A DNA stretch of 37,622 nucleotides from a virus. Numbering within the stretch: the first letter of the stretch is position 1; the number at the start of each line of letters is the position of its first letter. Positions 23,146 to 29,513 of the stretch are shown here, in pieces. A program made the position numbers and the translations under genes. Below the pieces are notes generated by a model. That model worked only from the letters and a program-made list of their open reading frames with translations. It was not told the origin of the DNA and did no database searches. The stretch covers positions 1 through 37,622 of the IMG/VR virus record IMGVR_UViG_3300014325_000009. The stretch is one strand, 5' to 3'.

Positions 23146-23334
23146 TTAGTCCTTGTTGTCATAGTCCCAATCAGCCTTAAGTTTTCCTTTAGTTAATCGT
23201 TCTATTTTGAGTTGCGACCCTTCAGGCACAAAGCCCCATTTAAGCCAATTGGCTAACGATGAGGCGGACATCCCGGTTTGTTCACGGAAATTATACAGGG
23301 TTTTATAATACTTCTTAACTTCTTTAGGTTTCAT
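23146..23334 (-). CDS. Cro/YdaS-like DNA-binding protein (copy 2 of 3)
   Basis: This 62-aa protein (MKPKEVKKYYKTLYNFREQT) contains GMSASSLANWLKWGFVPEGS and QLKIERLTKGKLKADW. The helix-turn-helix plus W-x(4)-F-x-P-x(3)-Q-x-x-I-E-x-x-T-x-G core is shared with the proteins at 21288 and 24588. It has its own promoter (23360-23388) behind the terminator at 23431. It therefore forms a separate transcription unit leading the four small coupled genes below it. Confidence 0.75.
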   Translation of the reverse strand: MKPKEVKKYYKTLYNFREQTGMSASSLANWLKWGFVPEGSQLKIERLTKGKLKADWDYDNKD

Positions 23335-23359
23335 ATTGTTCTCATTTATAACCGTGGGG

Positions 23360-23388
23360 ATTATATAACAATCATTGGCATATTACAA
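23360..23388 (-). promoter_or_regulatory. Promoter of the second Cro-like gene
   Basis: On the minus strand TTGTAA (23383-23388), 17 bp and a consensus TATAAT (23360-23365) lie 26 bp before the ATG. GGTTATAA follows the -10 box and may be part of an operator. It has no clear match to the 18-bp consensus of the main switch, so this Cro-like protein may recognise different sites. Confidence 0.55.
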
Positions 23389-23430
23389 AACTTGGAATGA
23401 TGATGGGATGGGAGATTAAAAATAGATATT

Positions 23431-23465
23431 TAGCTAGCAGGCATTTTCGATAAGCCTGCTAGCTA
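23431..23465 (-). terminator. Strong stem-loop terminator after the Q-rich secreted protein gene
   Basis: TAGCTAGCAGGC (23431-23442) and GCCTGCTAGCTA (23454-23465) form a perfect 12-bp stem with an 11-nt loop. On the minus strand an AT-rich stretch ending in TATTTTTAAT follows. The stem starts 17 bp after the stop at 23482. It separates two minus-strand transcription units. Confidence 0.6.
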
Positions 23466-23481
23466 TCAAGTCAAGATATAG

Positions 23482-23742
23482 CTATCTTGTATTCCAAGGC
23501 CTTGTTGACCCAAAATTGTTGCCGCCAAAATCACGATCTCTTGACAGGTTGTCGTTATACATTTGTTGGTCTGCAATCGCTTGTTGTTGCTGGTAAGCTT
23601 GTTGTTGCATTATTCTTGTTTGTTCCTGCTGCTGCCTTAACATTTCTCGCTGATACTGATCTTGCTGGTAGTTCGAGTATATATTTGCAAAAGCACCACT
23701 ATTTACTATAACCAAACCAATTAGGATTAATTTTTTAATCAT
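23482..23742 (-). CDS. Secreted glutamine-rich protein
   Basis: This 86-aa protein has a clear signal peptide: MIKK, a hydrophobic LILIGLVIV core, and SGAFA before residue 20 as a signal-peptidase site. The mature part (NIYSNYQQDQYQREMLRQQQ onwards) is extremely rich in Gln, Arg and Tyr to residue about 60, then Gly/Asn-rich to the end. It should lie in the periplasm or at the surface. Expression from the regulatory side would suit a carrier-state function such as superinfection exclusion, but no family is recognised. Confidence 0.7.
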   Translation of the reverse strand: MIKKLILIGLVIVNSGAFANIYSNYQQDQYQREMLRQQQEQTRIMQQQAYQQQQAIADQQMYNDNLSRDRDFGGNNFGSTRPWNTR

Positions 23743-23799
23743 TTGTTGTACCTCTTTTATAGTTAATATAATCCCTATGGTTTTTATTATTTCCTGAAT

Positions 23800-23994
23800 T
23801 CATTTATGTTTGATCTTTATATATCTAGGGGTTTTATAATGGACCCTGATTCTCCCAAGGGTAGATTCACCCAAGCGAGCTGGAATTATTTCTGAGTAAG
23901 AGATATTTAATTTATCTTTTTCACCTAGGCTTAAAAACTTATCTGGTGTTAATATTTCTTCATATAAGTCATTCATATCAAAAATTAACTTCAT
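23800..23994 (-). CDS. 64-aa protein of unknown function
   Basis: Two ATGs are possible. ATG 23994 (MKLIFDMNDLYEEILTPDKF) follows AGAGG by 11 bp and lies just behind the upstream stop at 23996. An upstream ATG at 24015 would overlap that gene. The C-terminal half is basic (RLGESTLGRIRVHYKTPRYI). It is not recognised. It is co-transcribed with the ribbon-helix-helix and two-pass membrane genes. Confidence 0.6.
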   Translation of the reverse strand: MKLIFDMNDLYEEILTPDKFLSLGEKDKLNISYSEIIPARLGESTLGRIRVHYKTPRYIKIKHK

Positions 23995-23995
23995 T

Positions 23996-24289
23996 TCAAT
24001 TTTTACCTCTAACATAATATCCAATAAGAGCCATTAGTAAGCCAAATTCTCCAGTAATAACGTTTCCTAGTAATGGAGAGTCAGGTCGCAAAATTATAAA
24101 AACTATCCATCCAATAAAAGATAAGACAATAATTATGAAGGTAAGTATAAAAAGAAGTTTGTCCTTAAATCTCCTTAAGTCAGCGTCTTTGGGATTTTCA
24201 TTCTTAGTGGATTTGATATGCAAATCAAGACCCTGCTGTTTCGCAATCTCATCAAGGTTAAACGAGCCTATTTTATTATCTTTAGACAT
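23996..24289 (-). CDS. 97-aa two-pass membrane protein
   Basis: This protein opens MSKDNKIGSFNLDEIAKQQG, a charged cytoplasmic part of about 45 residues. Two hydrophobic segments follow (about 47-68, LLFILTFIIIVLSFIGWIVF; about 76-92, ITGEFGLLMALIGYYV). It lies 2 bp after the ribbon-helix-helix gene. Phage proteins with this layout on the lysogeny side often act in superinfection exclusion or as holin partners. That is inference from context. Confidence 0.7.
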   Translation of the reverse strand: MSKDNKIGSFNLDEIAKQQGLDLHIKSTKNENPKDADLRRFKDKLLFILTFIIIVLSFIGWIVFIILRPDSPLLGNVITGEFGLLMALIGYYVRGKN

Positions 24290-24291
24290 TT

Positions 24292-24504
24292 TTAATAACC
24301 AATAATTTCTTTAATCATTTTTTCATCATCATTAAAAACGCCCAAATGATTTCCATTACCCTTTTCTCTTATAGCTAAGTCTATCAAGGCGACTGATTTT
24401 CTTAATACATCGCTTTTTGAGGCATGCATTGAATCGGCCATTCTTTCTAGGGCGTCATTTAATTCTGGGGATACCTCAAGGGATAAGCGAACTTTTTTAC
24501 TCAT
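24292..24504 (-). CDS. Ribbon-helix-helix (CopG/Arc-type) regulator
   Basis: I use ATG 24504, preceded by AGGAG, rather than an upstream frame start at 24573. The 70-aa protein starts MSKKVRLSLEVSPELNDALE and continues MADSMHASKSDVLRKSVALI. This is the beta strand followed by two helices of the CopG/Arc fold, with the Ser-Lys-Ser-Asp-Val turn typical of it. A palindromic TACGT...ACGTA lies in its promoter and suggests autoregulation. It may act with, or against, the Cro-like proteins in the lysis/carrier decision. No toxin gene adjoins it. Confidence 0.8.
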   Translation of the reverse strand: MSKKVRLSLEVSPELNDALERMADSMHASKSDVLRKSVALIDLAIREKGNGNHLGVFNDDEKMIKEIIGY

Positions 24505-24527
24505 GATTGATGCTCCTATGCAAATTC

Positions 24528-24573
24528 TACGTTTATTATACGTAAATATAGCGCATAAAACACATAGATGCAA
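24528..24573 (-). promoter_or_regulatory. Promoter and operator of the ribbon-helix-helix gene
   Basis: TTGCAT (24568-24573 on the minus strand), 17 bp and TATATT (24545-24550) make the promoter. TACGT (24528-24532) and ACGTA (24540-24544) form an inverted repeat at the transcription start, with TATAAT inside it. Short paired repeats at the start site are typical of ribbon-helix-helix autorepression. Confidence 0.5.
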
Positions 24574-24587
24574 TGGTATTTATTTGT

Positions 24588-24794
24588 TCATGGTGAATCT
24601 ATTCGTTTCTTCATGGCTTCTTTATCCACATCAATGGGCATATTAGCCCCGGTAAGCTGATTTATTAAAAACTGCTGCTTAAGAGGAATAAAGTTTTGTT
24701 TTTTCCATGTGGAATAGTTTGTGGGTGTAATTCCCAGTTTCTTGCATAGCTCATAACCACTTTTAAAGTAATGCAGCGCTTCGTCTAAAGTCAT
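24588..24794 (-). CDS. Cro/YdaS-like DNA-binding protein (copy 3 of 3), at the main switch
   Basis: This 68-aa protein (MTLDEALHYFKSGYELCKKL) contains GITPTNYSTWKKQNFIPLKQ and QFLINQLTGANMP. That is the same HTH and W-x(4)-F-x-P-x(3)-Q core as the copies at 21288 and 23146, but with a longer charged tail. It is transcribed divergently from the RecE operon, across a region with three operator-like sites. This copy is therefore the best candidate for the switch regulator. No larger CI-type repressor with a peptidase domain is encoded anywhere. Confidence 0.78.
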   Translation of the reverse strand: MTLDEALHYFKSGYELCKKLGITPTNYSTWKKQNFIPLKQQFLINQLTGANMPIDVDKEAMKKRIDSP

Positions 24795-24811
24795 AATTTC
24801 TCCTAATGAGC

Positions 24812-24883
24812 AACTATAACATAGATTATCTAATTTAAACTATATAATTTATATTTTATAAAAGTATTGATTATATAGTTAAT
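24812..24883. promoter_or_regulatory. Switch operators O1-O3 between the Cro-like gene and the RecE operon
   Basis: O1 (24866-24883, ATTGATTATATAGTTAAT) is an 18-bp imperfect palindrome. O2 (24835-24852) repeats it in inverted orientation with 14 of 18 matches; AACTATATAAT at 24838-24848 and ATTATATAGTT at 24870-24880 are exact complements. A weaker site containing AACTATAACAT lies at 24812-24822. Centres are about 26 and 31 bp apart, reminiscent of lambda OR. O1 overlaps the -35 box of the plus promoter. Confidence 0.6.
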
Positions 24884-24894
24884 GATTGTATACT
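24867..24894 (+). promoter_or_regulatory. Early rightward promoter
   Basis: TTGATT (24867-24872), 16 bp and TATACT (24889-24894) precede the RecE ATG by 31 bp. The same -35, spacing and -10 occur at 30103-30130 on the minus strand. Operator O1 covers the -35 box and most of the spacer, so a protein bound there should silence the recombination and accessory genes. Confidence 0.6.
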
Positions 24895-24925
24895 TACCTC
24901 ATCAAATCAATAGAGAGGCAAAAAA

Positions 24926-25825
24926 ATGAGTGCAACTTATAAATACGATATAATCAATAATCACAATGATAATAGTTATCAGGAAGAAGCTATAGTGACA
25001 GGCAAATACTACGCAGATGGAATTTACGACATATCTAATGATGCCTACCACGCATCACAAGGCATATCACGAAGCAGGCTAATGCTACTAGATAAAAGTC
25101 CTTATCACTTCTGGTATGAGACATTGTCAGGCCTAGCAGAGCCAAAAGAATCAACGCCATCAATGAACGTTGGATCGGCTTTTCATACCCTATTATTAGA
25201 GCCTGATAAATTTAATAAAGAGTTTGCCATCATCCCTAAAGTTGACCGTAGAACAAAGCTTGGGAAAGAGGAATACGATTTATTTACCCAGAAGAATGAG
25301 GGAAAAATATTATTGTCAGATGACCAGTTTTTCAAAGTAGAACAAATGGTAAGCCTTATAAGCCAACATGATATTGTCACCACCCTATTAGATGAGGCGG
25401 TCTTTGAGCAATCCATATTCTGGACGGACAAAGAAACAGGCTTACAATTTAAGACGCGCCCTGACATTTGGTCTAATAAGATGGTCGTAGACTTAAAGAC
25501 AACCTCTGACGCCTCCGCCTATAGTTTCACACGCTCAGCAATGCAATATGGCTACTATTTACAAGCTGGTATGGCCTACGAGGCTTGTAAAGCGATAGGC
25601 ATGCCTTTTGAGATGTTTGTTATCTTAGCATGCGAAAAAGATGCTCCACATGTGCCAGCTATTTATATGATGGACGATGAAGCGTTACAGTTTGGGATTG
25701 ATCAATTTTGTTCTTATAAGAGAAAATTAAAGGCATGCATTGATTCTGATAAATGGCCGGGATACCCTGTGCAAGAGTTAAGCATTCCAAGCTATATTAA
25801 ACCTGATGAGGAGTTAGCAGCATGA
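24926..25825 (+). CDS. RecE-like exonuclease (PD-(D/E)XK, exonuclease VIII type)
   Basis: This 299-aa protein corresponds to the C-terminal nuclease of RecE. The start domain reads DGIYDISNDAYHASQGISRS. His87 lies in GSAFHTLLLEP, and RPDIWSNKMVVDLKTT holds Asp180, Asp189 and Lys191 of the PD-(D/E)XK core. QYGYYLQAGMAY (about 207-218) matches the Gln-Tyr motif of RecB-type nucleases. It degrades the 5' strand of double-stranded ends to leave 3' tails for the annealase encoded next, with which it overlaps by 4 bp. GAGAGG precedes the start. Confidence 0.88.
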   Translation: MSATYKYDIINNHNDNSYQEEAIVTGKYYADGIYDISNDAYHASQGISRSRLMLLDKSPYHFWYETLSGLAEPKESTPSMNVGSAFHTLLLEPDKFNKEFAIIPKVDRRTKLGKEEYDLFTQKNEGKILLSDDQFFKVEQMVSLISQHDIVTTLLDEAVFEQSIFWTDKETGLQFKTRPDIWSNKMVVDLKTTSDASAYSFTRSAMQYGYYLQAGMAYEACKAIGMPFEMFVILACEKDAPHVPAIYMMDDEALQFGIDQFCSYKRKLKACIDSDKWPGYPVQELSIPSYIKPDEELAA

Positions 25826-26703
25826 GTACAGCATTACAATGTGCAACAACTAATAATATGATGATTTGGGATGACAGCAAGAAGCTCGAAGAAATACGCC
25901 AAATCTTTGCTCCTAAACTTAATACGCAAGAATTTGATGCATTTGTTGGAATGGGTAAGGCCTCAGGTCTAAACCCATTTCTTCGTGAAATCTGGGCCGT
26001 TAAGTACCAAGACAATGCGCCAGCACAAATATTCGTAGGACGTGACGGCTACAGAAAGGCTGCACAACGTCATAGTCAATACGACTTTCACGAATGCGAC
26101 GCTGTTTATTCTAATGACAAATTTAAGCGCAATAGCATTAGTGGGGAAATCATCCACGAATACAACCTAAAAGACCGAGGCGAATTATTAGGGGCCTATT
26201 GCATCGTTAAGCGCAAAAGCTCGGCGCGCCCTTCTTATACCTGGGTGAAGTTATCTGAGTACTCAACAGGTAAAAGCCTATGGAATCCTCAAACGGGAAA
26301 GCCTGAGACAATGATTAAGAAGGTAGCAGAATGCCAGGGATTGCGCTCAGCATTCCAAGATTTGTTAGGTGGCACCTATAGCGATGGCGAGGCTGACAGC
26401 ATGCAAGAACAGGCTCCTATCCAAAATAAATACACCAAATCTCAAGTGCTGATGGATAAATTAAAGGCCGCAAAGTCACAAGTTATTGACGTAGAATGCT
26501 CTATCGAGGAAGATCGAGAAACCGGTGAAATAGCCACCCCTCAACAAATGAAAGAAATACATAGCCTGATTGCCGTAAAGGGCTTTGCTAATGGCAGAAT
26601 GCAGAAGGCCCTAGAGTATTACGACGTTGAAACCATTGGGCAGTTGACCACAACACAGGCCGATGATTTCATAGCTAGGCTTAATAGGGAAGAGGATAAA
26701 TAA
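25822..26703 (+). CDS. bet: Bet/RecT-family single-strand annealing protein
   Basis: This 293-aa protein carries the Bet/RecT core: EEIRQIFAPKLNTQEFDAFV, then ASGLNPFLREIWAVKY (about 47-62), QIFVGRDGYRKAAQ (about 69-82) and a later MIKKVAECQGLRSAF. The RecT/Bet ring anneals the 3' tails produced by the exonuclease. The C-terminal 90 residues (about 200-293) are linker and helical and may bind partners such as SSB. With the RecE-like gene it forms a complete recombination pair for repair and concatemer formation. Confidence 0.9.
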   Translation: MSTALQCATTNNMMIWDDSKKLEEIRQIFAPKLNTQEFDAFVGMGKASGLNPFLREIWAVKYQDNAPAQIFVGRDGYRKAAQRHSQYDFHECDAVYSNDKFKRNSISGEIIHEYNLKDRGELLGAYCIVKRKSSARPSYTWVKLSEYSTGKSLWNPQTGKPETMIKKVAECQGLRSAFQDLLGGTYSDGEADSMQEQAPIQNKYTKSQVLMDKLKAAKSQVIDVECSIEEDRETGEIATPQQMKEIHSLIAVKGFANGRMQKALEYYDVETIGQLTTTQADDFIARLNREEDK

Positions 26704-26734
26704 TAGACTACGTATCGCATAAAAAAGGAATTTA

Positions 26735-26908
26735 ATGCAATTAGTCAGCGAATGGATTGATGAAAAACTAGAGGAAATTGCAACGAAGCTCCCTACCCTT
26801 GTCCATACGGAGCCTGCAAGTTTTTCATGTGGTTATAATGTGGGTTATAAACAAGCCGTCTTGGATTTTGAAAAATTAATAGAGGATGATAGTAAATGGA
26901 TGTTTTAA
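26735..26908 (+). CDS. 57-aa early protein of unknown function
   Basis: AAAAAGGAATTTA precedes the ATG. The protein begins MQLVSEWIDEKLEEIATKLP and continues with CGYNVGYKQAVLDFEKLIED. Proteins with a G-Y-x-x-G-Y-x-x-A-x-x-D pattern recur in phage early regions, but no function is known to me. It overlaps the next gene by 13 bp. Confidence 0.65.
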   Translation: MQLVSEWIDEKLEEIATKLPTLVHTEPASFSCGYNVGYKQAVLDFEKLIEDDSKWMF

Positions 26909-27099
26909 GCGAAGAGAGAAAGTTGCAAATTGGTAAGGAACAGCGAAGGCAAGAGTTATTCGAGTCCATACGCCATTTTGAGAAATATAAAGTTTTATGT
27001 GGAATATTGAAAGTTGATTCAGCTATTATTGAACAGGCTGGAAAGTTACAAGAAGAACTGTTTGGCTTTTATGAGAGACAGTTTGATATAAAGGATTAA
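26896..27099 (+). CDS. 67-aa helical early protein of unknown function
   Basis: This protein starts MDVLSEERKLQIGKEQRRQE and is helical and highly charged, ending FGFYERQFDIKD. It overlaps the preceding gene. Nothing in the sequence indicates an enzymatic role. It belongs to the run of tiny genes after bet. Confidence 0.65.
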   Translation: MDVLSEERKLQIGKEQRRQELFESIRHFEKYKVLCGILKVDSAIIEQAGKLQEELFGFYERQFDIKD

Positions 27100-27117
27100 T
27101 TATAGAGAGCGTTAGGC

Positions 27118-27330
27118 ATGACTAAATTTAAAAAAGACGAAAAAGTATGGATCGGAAATGTAACCATTGATGCGGGAAAATATGGTGAAGAATTTATAGA
27201 GCAGGGATATGTACAAATAGCCCTTGATAAAGGTGGCGTTTGGCCTTTTAAACCTTGTGACATATATAAGTCAAAGAAAGAAGCTAAATTTGCATTAATA
27301 AGTCAATTGGTTGATATGGGTAATGAGTGA
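27118..27330 (+). CDS. 70-aa early protein of unknown function, beta-rich
   Basis: The sequence begins MTKFKKDEKVWIGNVTIDAG. The order VWIGNV, YVQIAL and GGVWPFKPCDIY suggests a small beta barrel (SH3-like). Its C-terminus (KKEAKFALISQL) is helical. The stop overlaps the next start in an ATGAGTGA junction. Confidence 0.65.
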   Translation: MTKFKKDEKVWIGNVTIDAGKYGEEFIEQGYVQIALDKGGVWPFKPCDIYKSKKEAKFALISQLVDMGNE

Positions 27331-27655
27331 CAATTATTATTTCTATTTAAACGCCGATCATACTTTTCGCCCATGTACTCTTGATGAATGGGGAAGTCAA
27401 ATTTATGAGATGAAAAATAATCATTCTAAACATGTAGCTGATGAAATTATTAATGATTGTTGGGTATCAACTGTCTGGATGGGTATTAATCATCAATACT
27501 TTGATGGCCCTCCTCTATTATTTGAAACCATGGTTTTTAAAGATGGTAAATCCGGTGATGATATTTATATGGATAGATACTCCACATGGGATGAAGCCGA
27601 AGAAGGTCATAAGAAAGCGGTTCAATGGGTAATGGATGGATGCAAAGATGAGTAG
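27323..27655 (+). CDS. 110-aa early protein of unknown function
   Basis: I use ATG 27323 (MSDNYYFYLNADHTFRPCTL), which overlaps the upstream stop, rather than an upstream frame start at 27311. The protein contains WVSTVWMGINHQYFDGPPLL and FETMVFKD, followed by DIYMDRYSTWDEAEEGHKKA. This composition is usual for small conserved phage proteins described as hypothetical. It may be a small alpha/beta fold. No motif identifies a function. Confidence 0.7.
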   Translation: MSDNYYFYLNADHTFRPCTLDEWGSQIYEMKNNHSKHVADEIINDCWVSTVWMGINHQYFDGPPLLFETMVFKDGKSGDDIYMDRYSTWDEAEEGHKKAVQWVMDGCKDE

Positions 27656-27815
27656 TCCATCGGAATGTCCGCATGACCCAACTCAAACTTTTGGACCAAT
27701 CGGCATGTATCATTGCCCCGAGTGCGGAGAAATGCAAGTTGCTGGATTTAAGCACACAAGAATTCTTTCAGAAGAAGACTATGAGGCCATAGAGGATCCT
27801 AACAAAGATGAATAG
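27648..27815 (+). CDS. 55-aa zinc-ribbon mini-protein
   Basis: ATG 27648 lies inside the previous gene's end. The protein is MSSPSECPHDPTQTFGPIGM, then YHCPECGEMQVAG, ending in an acidic tail. C-P-H-D followed by C-P-E-C-G gives a four-ligand zinc knuckle. Related C-x-H-[DE]...C-x-x-C modules occur in the proteins at 28016 and 28781. Confidence 0.65.
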   Translation: MSSPSECPHDPTQTFGPIGMYHCPECGEMQVAGFKHTRILSEEDYEAIEDPNKDE

Positions 27816-28023
27816 TCCCTGGGAATGCCCGAGATGCTCACGCATAAATGCGCCCTCAACCCCTTGTTGCGATTGTAAGGCCAATCCATTGAATCCATAT
27901 AAGCAATCGTTTCAGTATGGCAGTACTAGCTATCCCTATTCCGATGAAAGATGTTTAATATGCGGAAAGTTCCATGGGCGTGATAATCCGTGCATAGAAA
28001 TTAGAGTGCTGTGTAATGATTGA
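27808..28023 (+). CDS. 71-aa double zinc-knuckle protein
   Basis: This protein starts MNSPWECPRCSRINAPSTPC and has ten cysteines: CPRC with CCDC, then CLICGKFHGRDNPC and a final Cys. The first group resembles RanBP-type or rubredoxin-type knuckles (W-x-C-x-x-C...N...C-x-x-C). It overlaps both neighbours. Zinc binding is likely; partner (nucleic acid or protein) is unknown. Confidence 0.7.
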   Translation: MNSPWECPRCSRINAPSTPCCDCKANPLNPYKQSFQYGSTSYPYSDERCLICGKFHGRDNPCIEIRVLCND

Positions 28024-28591
28024 CTACGATAAGCTCAAAATAGCGCATGAATTGTCTCATAACTATTACATGAAATTTGATGGACAGATTTCAATAGAGA
28101 TAAATTTCTTAACTGAATTCGTAGAATACATTTTACATATTGATGATTCACCAAATGATGCATTTAGTAATATAGACCACCTAATAGCCATGCTTTCAGA
28201 ATTAGCGAAGCAAAAACCAGAACATAATTATGAACTGGGTGACAAATTATTCGTTATGAAATATGGGGCACCTTACAGTTTTTCCATTATTGAAAGAAAC
28301 TTTTATGAATCTAGCGGCTATTTCTATGGAGATGGAATCAACGTGTGGCGAGAAGAAGTATGCTACCCCTCCTATGAAGCCCTTATCCAAGCTCAGATTG
28401 ACTATTGGAAAAACTTGCTATCAGAGGAACAGAAGCAAGATCTTTATAATTATTGCGCCCCTAAAGTATGCCAGCATGAAAGTGATGGATATAATTATGA
28501 TAAAGACTTTCCTCATTTTGATGTTCACGGAGTAATGAAAGTGCCCAGGTTCTATAATAAATGCAAGAAATGCGGTGAGTTTTATCAATGA
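28016..28591 (+). CDS. 191-aa early protein with C-terminal zinc ribbon
   Basis: The body (MIDYDKLKIAHELSHNYYMK onwards) is acidic with helical and beta parts. The middle contains ELGDKLFVMKYGAPYSFSII, a start resembling small beta domains in phage early proteins. The end has a ribbon: CQHESDGYNYDKDF near residue 154 and YNKCKKCGEFYQ at the terminus. It is the largest of the accessory genes here. It may bind a host protein or nucleic acid through the ribbon. No family is recognised. Confidence 0.7.
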   Translation: MIDYDKLKIAHELSHNYYMKFDGQISIEINFLTEFVEYILHIDDSPNDAFSNIDHLIAMLSELAKQKPEHNYELGDKLFVMKYGAPYSFSIIERNFYESSGYFYGDGINVWREEVCYPSYEALIQAQIDYWKNLLSEEQKQDLYNYCAPKVCQHESDGYNYDKDFPHFDVHGVMKVPRFYNKCKKCGEFYQ

Positions 28592-28788
28592 ATGAAAAAG
28601 AAAGGCTATTTAAAGCCTCCATTTTATTAGGCATAGCATTGGGCGGAATTAAATCTATTTACTGGACATCGACGTCGGATGATGATGCTGTTAGTGTTTT
28701 ATACGAACCCATGGATAGTCTTATAAAGCTTCTTGAGAAAGGTATTGATGAACTATTTTATAAAGATGGTGAATTGAACGATGAATGA
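28588..28788 (+). CDS. 66-aa acidic early protein of unknown function
   Basis: This protein starts MNEKERLFKASILLGIALGG. It has a hydrophobic stretch (residues about 9-26) that could be a membrane helix or a buried one, and an acidic rear half (SDDDAVSVLYEPMD). Both ends overlap neighbouring genes by 4-8 bp, so it is likely translated. Function is unknown. Confidence 0.65.
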   Translation: MNEKERLFKASILLGIALGGIKSIYWTSTSDDDAVSVLYEPMDSLIKLLEKGIDELFYKDGELNDE

Positions 28789-29005
28789 CTTCACGAAAGA
28801 AGAGCTAATTGAAATTCGAGATATAATGAAGCCGCCTCTTTGGTTCTACGAGAAAAAGAATTGTGAATTAATCAATAAAATCCAATCCATGATTGATAAC
28901 TATTGTGAGCATGAATGGGACAATAGGTGCTGTGGCTGTGAAATATATAATATAAGATGCAATAAATGCGACAAAAGTTTAGAAGACTATAATGAAAATC
29001 AGTGA
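28781..29005 (+). CDS. 74-aa early protein with zinc-ribbon module
   Basis: This protein starts MNDFTKEELIEIRDIMKPPL. The helical front is followed by CEHEWDNRCCGC and RCNKCDKSLEDY. This gives a C-x-H-E plus C-x-x-C pair as in the 27648 and 28016 proteins, with extra cysteines. Helix-plus-ribbon proteins starting with F-T-x-E-E-L are common in phage early regions. Role unknown. Confidence 0.7.
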   Translation: MNDFTKEELIEIRDIMKPPLWFYEKKNCELINKIQSMIDNYCEHEWDNRCCGCEIYNIRCNKCDKSLEDYNENQ

Positions 29006-29159
29006 AAAACAGTTAATACTTTTGATCACGACATTAAAAGAGTCATTATCATTGTCTGATAACCGTGGACTTGTTTTTTCTATTCCCAGTGATTTTAGAG
29101 AAAAGATGTATGTTCAAATACTAAATCAGCAATCAGATGAATTAAAAGATGTGGAATAA
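28992..29159 (+). CDS. 55-aa helical early protein of unknown function
   Basis: The ATG overlaps the upstream stop (28992 against 29005). The protein is MKISEKQLILLITTLKESLS, then LSDNRGLVFSIPSDFREKMY and a helical acidic end. It resembles small conserved phage proteins with two helices. Nothing more can be said from sequence. Confidence 0.6.
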   Translation: MKISEKQLILLITTLKESLSLSDNRGLVFSIPSDFREKMYVQILNQQSDELKDVE

Positions 29160-29161
29160 TT

Positions 29162-29329
29162 ATGACAATTGAAACAAAAATAATTTGTGATTATTGCCAG
29201 AAAGAAATTAAATCGATTCAAGACATAGCTTTCACTGTGACTAGCATGATATGCGGGCTGAAATTTGAAATGCATTTTTGTAACTTTAAATGTTTGAAAG
29301 TTTGTTTTGATGAGAGGTTTAAGGCTTAA
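29162..29329 (+). CDS. 55-aa cysteine-rich protein, last gene of the early unit
   Basis: ATG 29162 lies 2 bp behind the previous stop. The protein reads MTIETKIICDYCQKEIKSIQ and later HFCNFKCLKVCFDE, with C-x-x-C near the start and two more cysteine pairs, likely one zinc site. It ends at 29329, just before the structured RNA. The plus unit therefore runs straight into that RNA. Confidence 0.65.
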   Translation: MTIETKIICDYCQKEIKSIQDIAFTVTSMICGLKFEMHFCNFKCLKVCFDERFKA

Positions 29330-29359
29330 GTAATTAATACATGATAATCGCGGCGTTGA

Positions 29360-29513
29360 TCCGATTGTCACAAGAACTCAACCAGCCATGGTTAATGGTT
29401 GAGAGGCCGTAGCACGTTGCCATAATGAGGCTTAATTGCCTGTAAGTGCTCTGCGAGGTCGGCAGTACAAGGGATCGGAGGCGGTGAAAGCCCGTCATCA
29501 ATTTGAAAACGGG
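29360..29513 (+). ncRNA. Structured RNA, HEARO/OMEGA-like (hypothesis), at the convergence of early and late units
   Basis: This 195-bp gap is richer in GC than its flanks and folds into nested stems on the plus strand. CTCAACCA/TGGTTGAG (29377-29384 with 29396-29403) is first. GGCC/GGTC (29405-29408 with 29457-29460, one G-U pair) and AGCAC/GTGCT (29411-29415 with 29446-29450) enclose AGGC/GCCT (29428-29431 with 29438-29441). TCCGAT/ATCGGA (29360-29365 with 29474-29479) closes the whole. GGC/GCC and CCCGT/ACGGG follow at the 3' side. This plan recalls HEARO guide RNAs of IscB elements, but no IscB gene is present. The RNA class is a hypothesis only. Confidence 0.45.
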
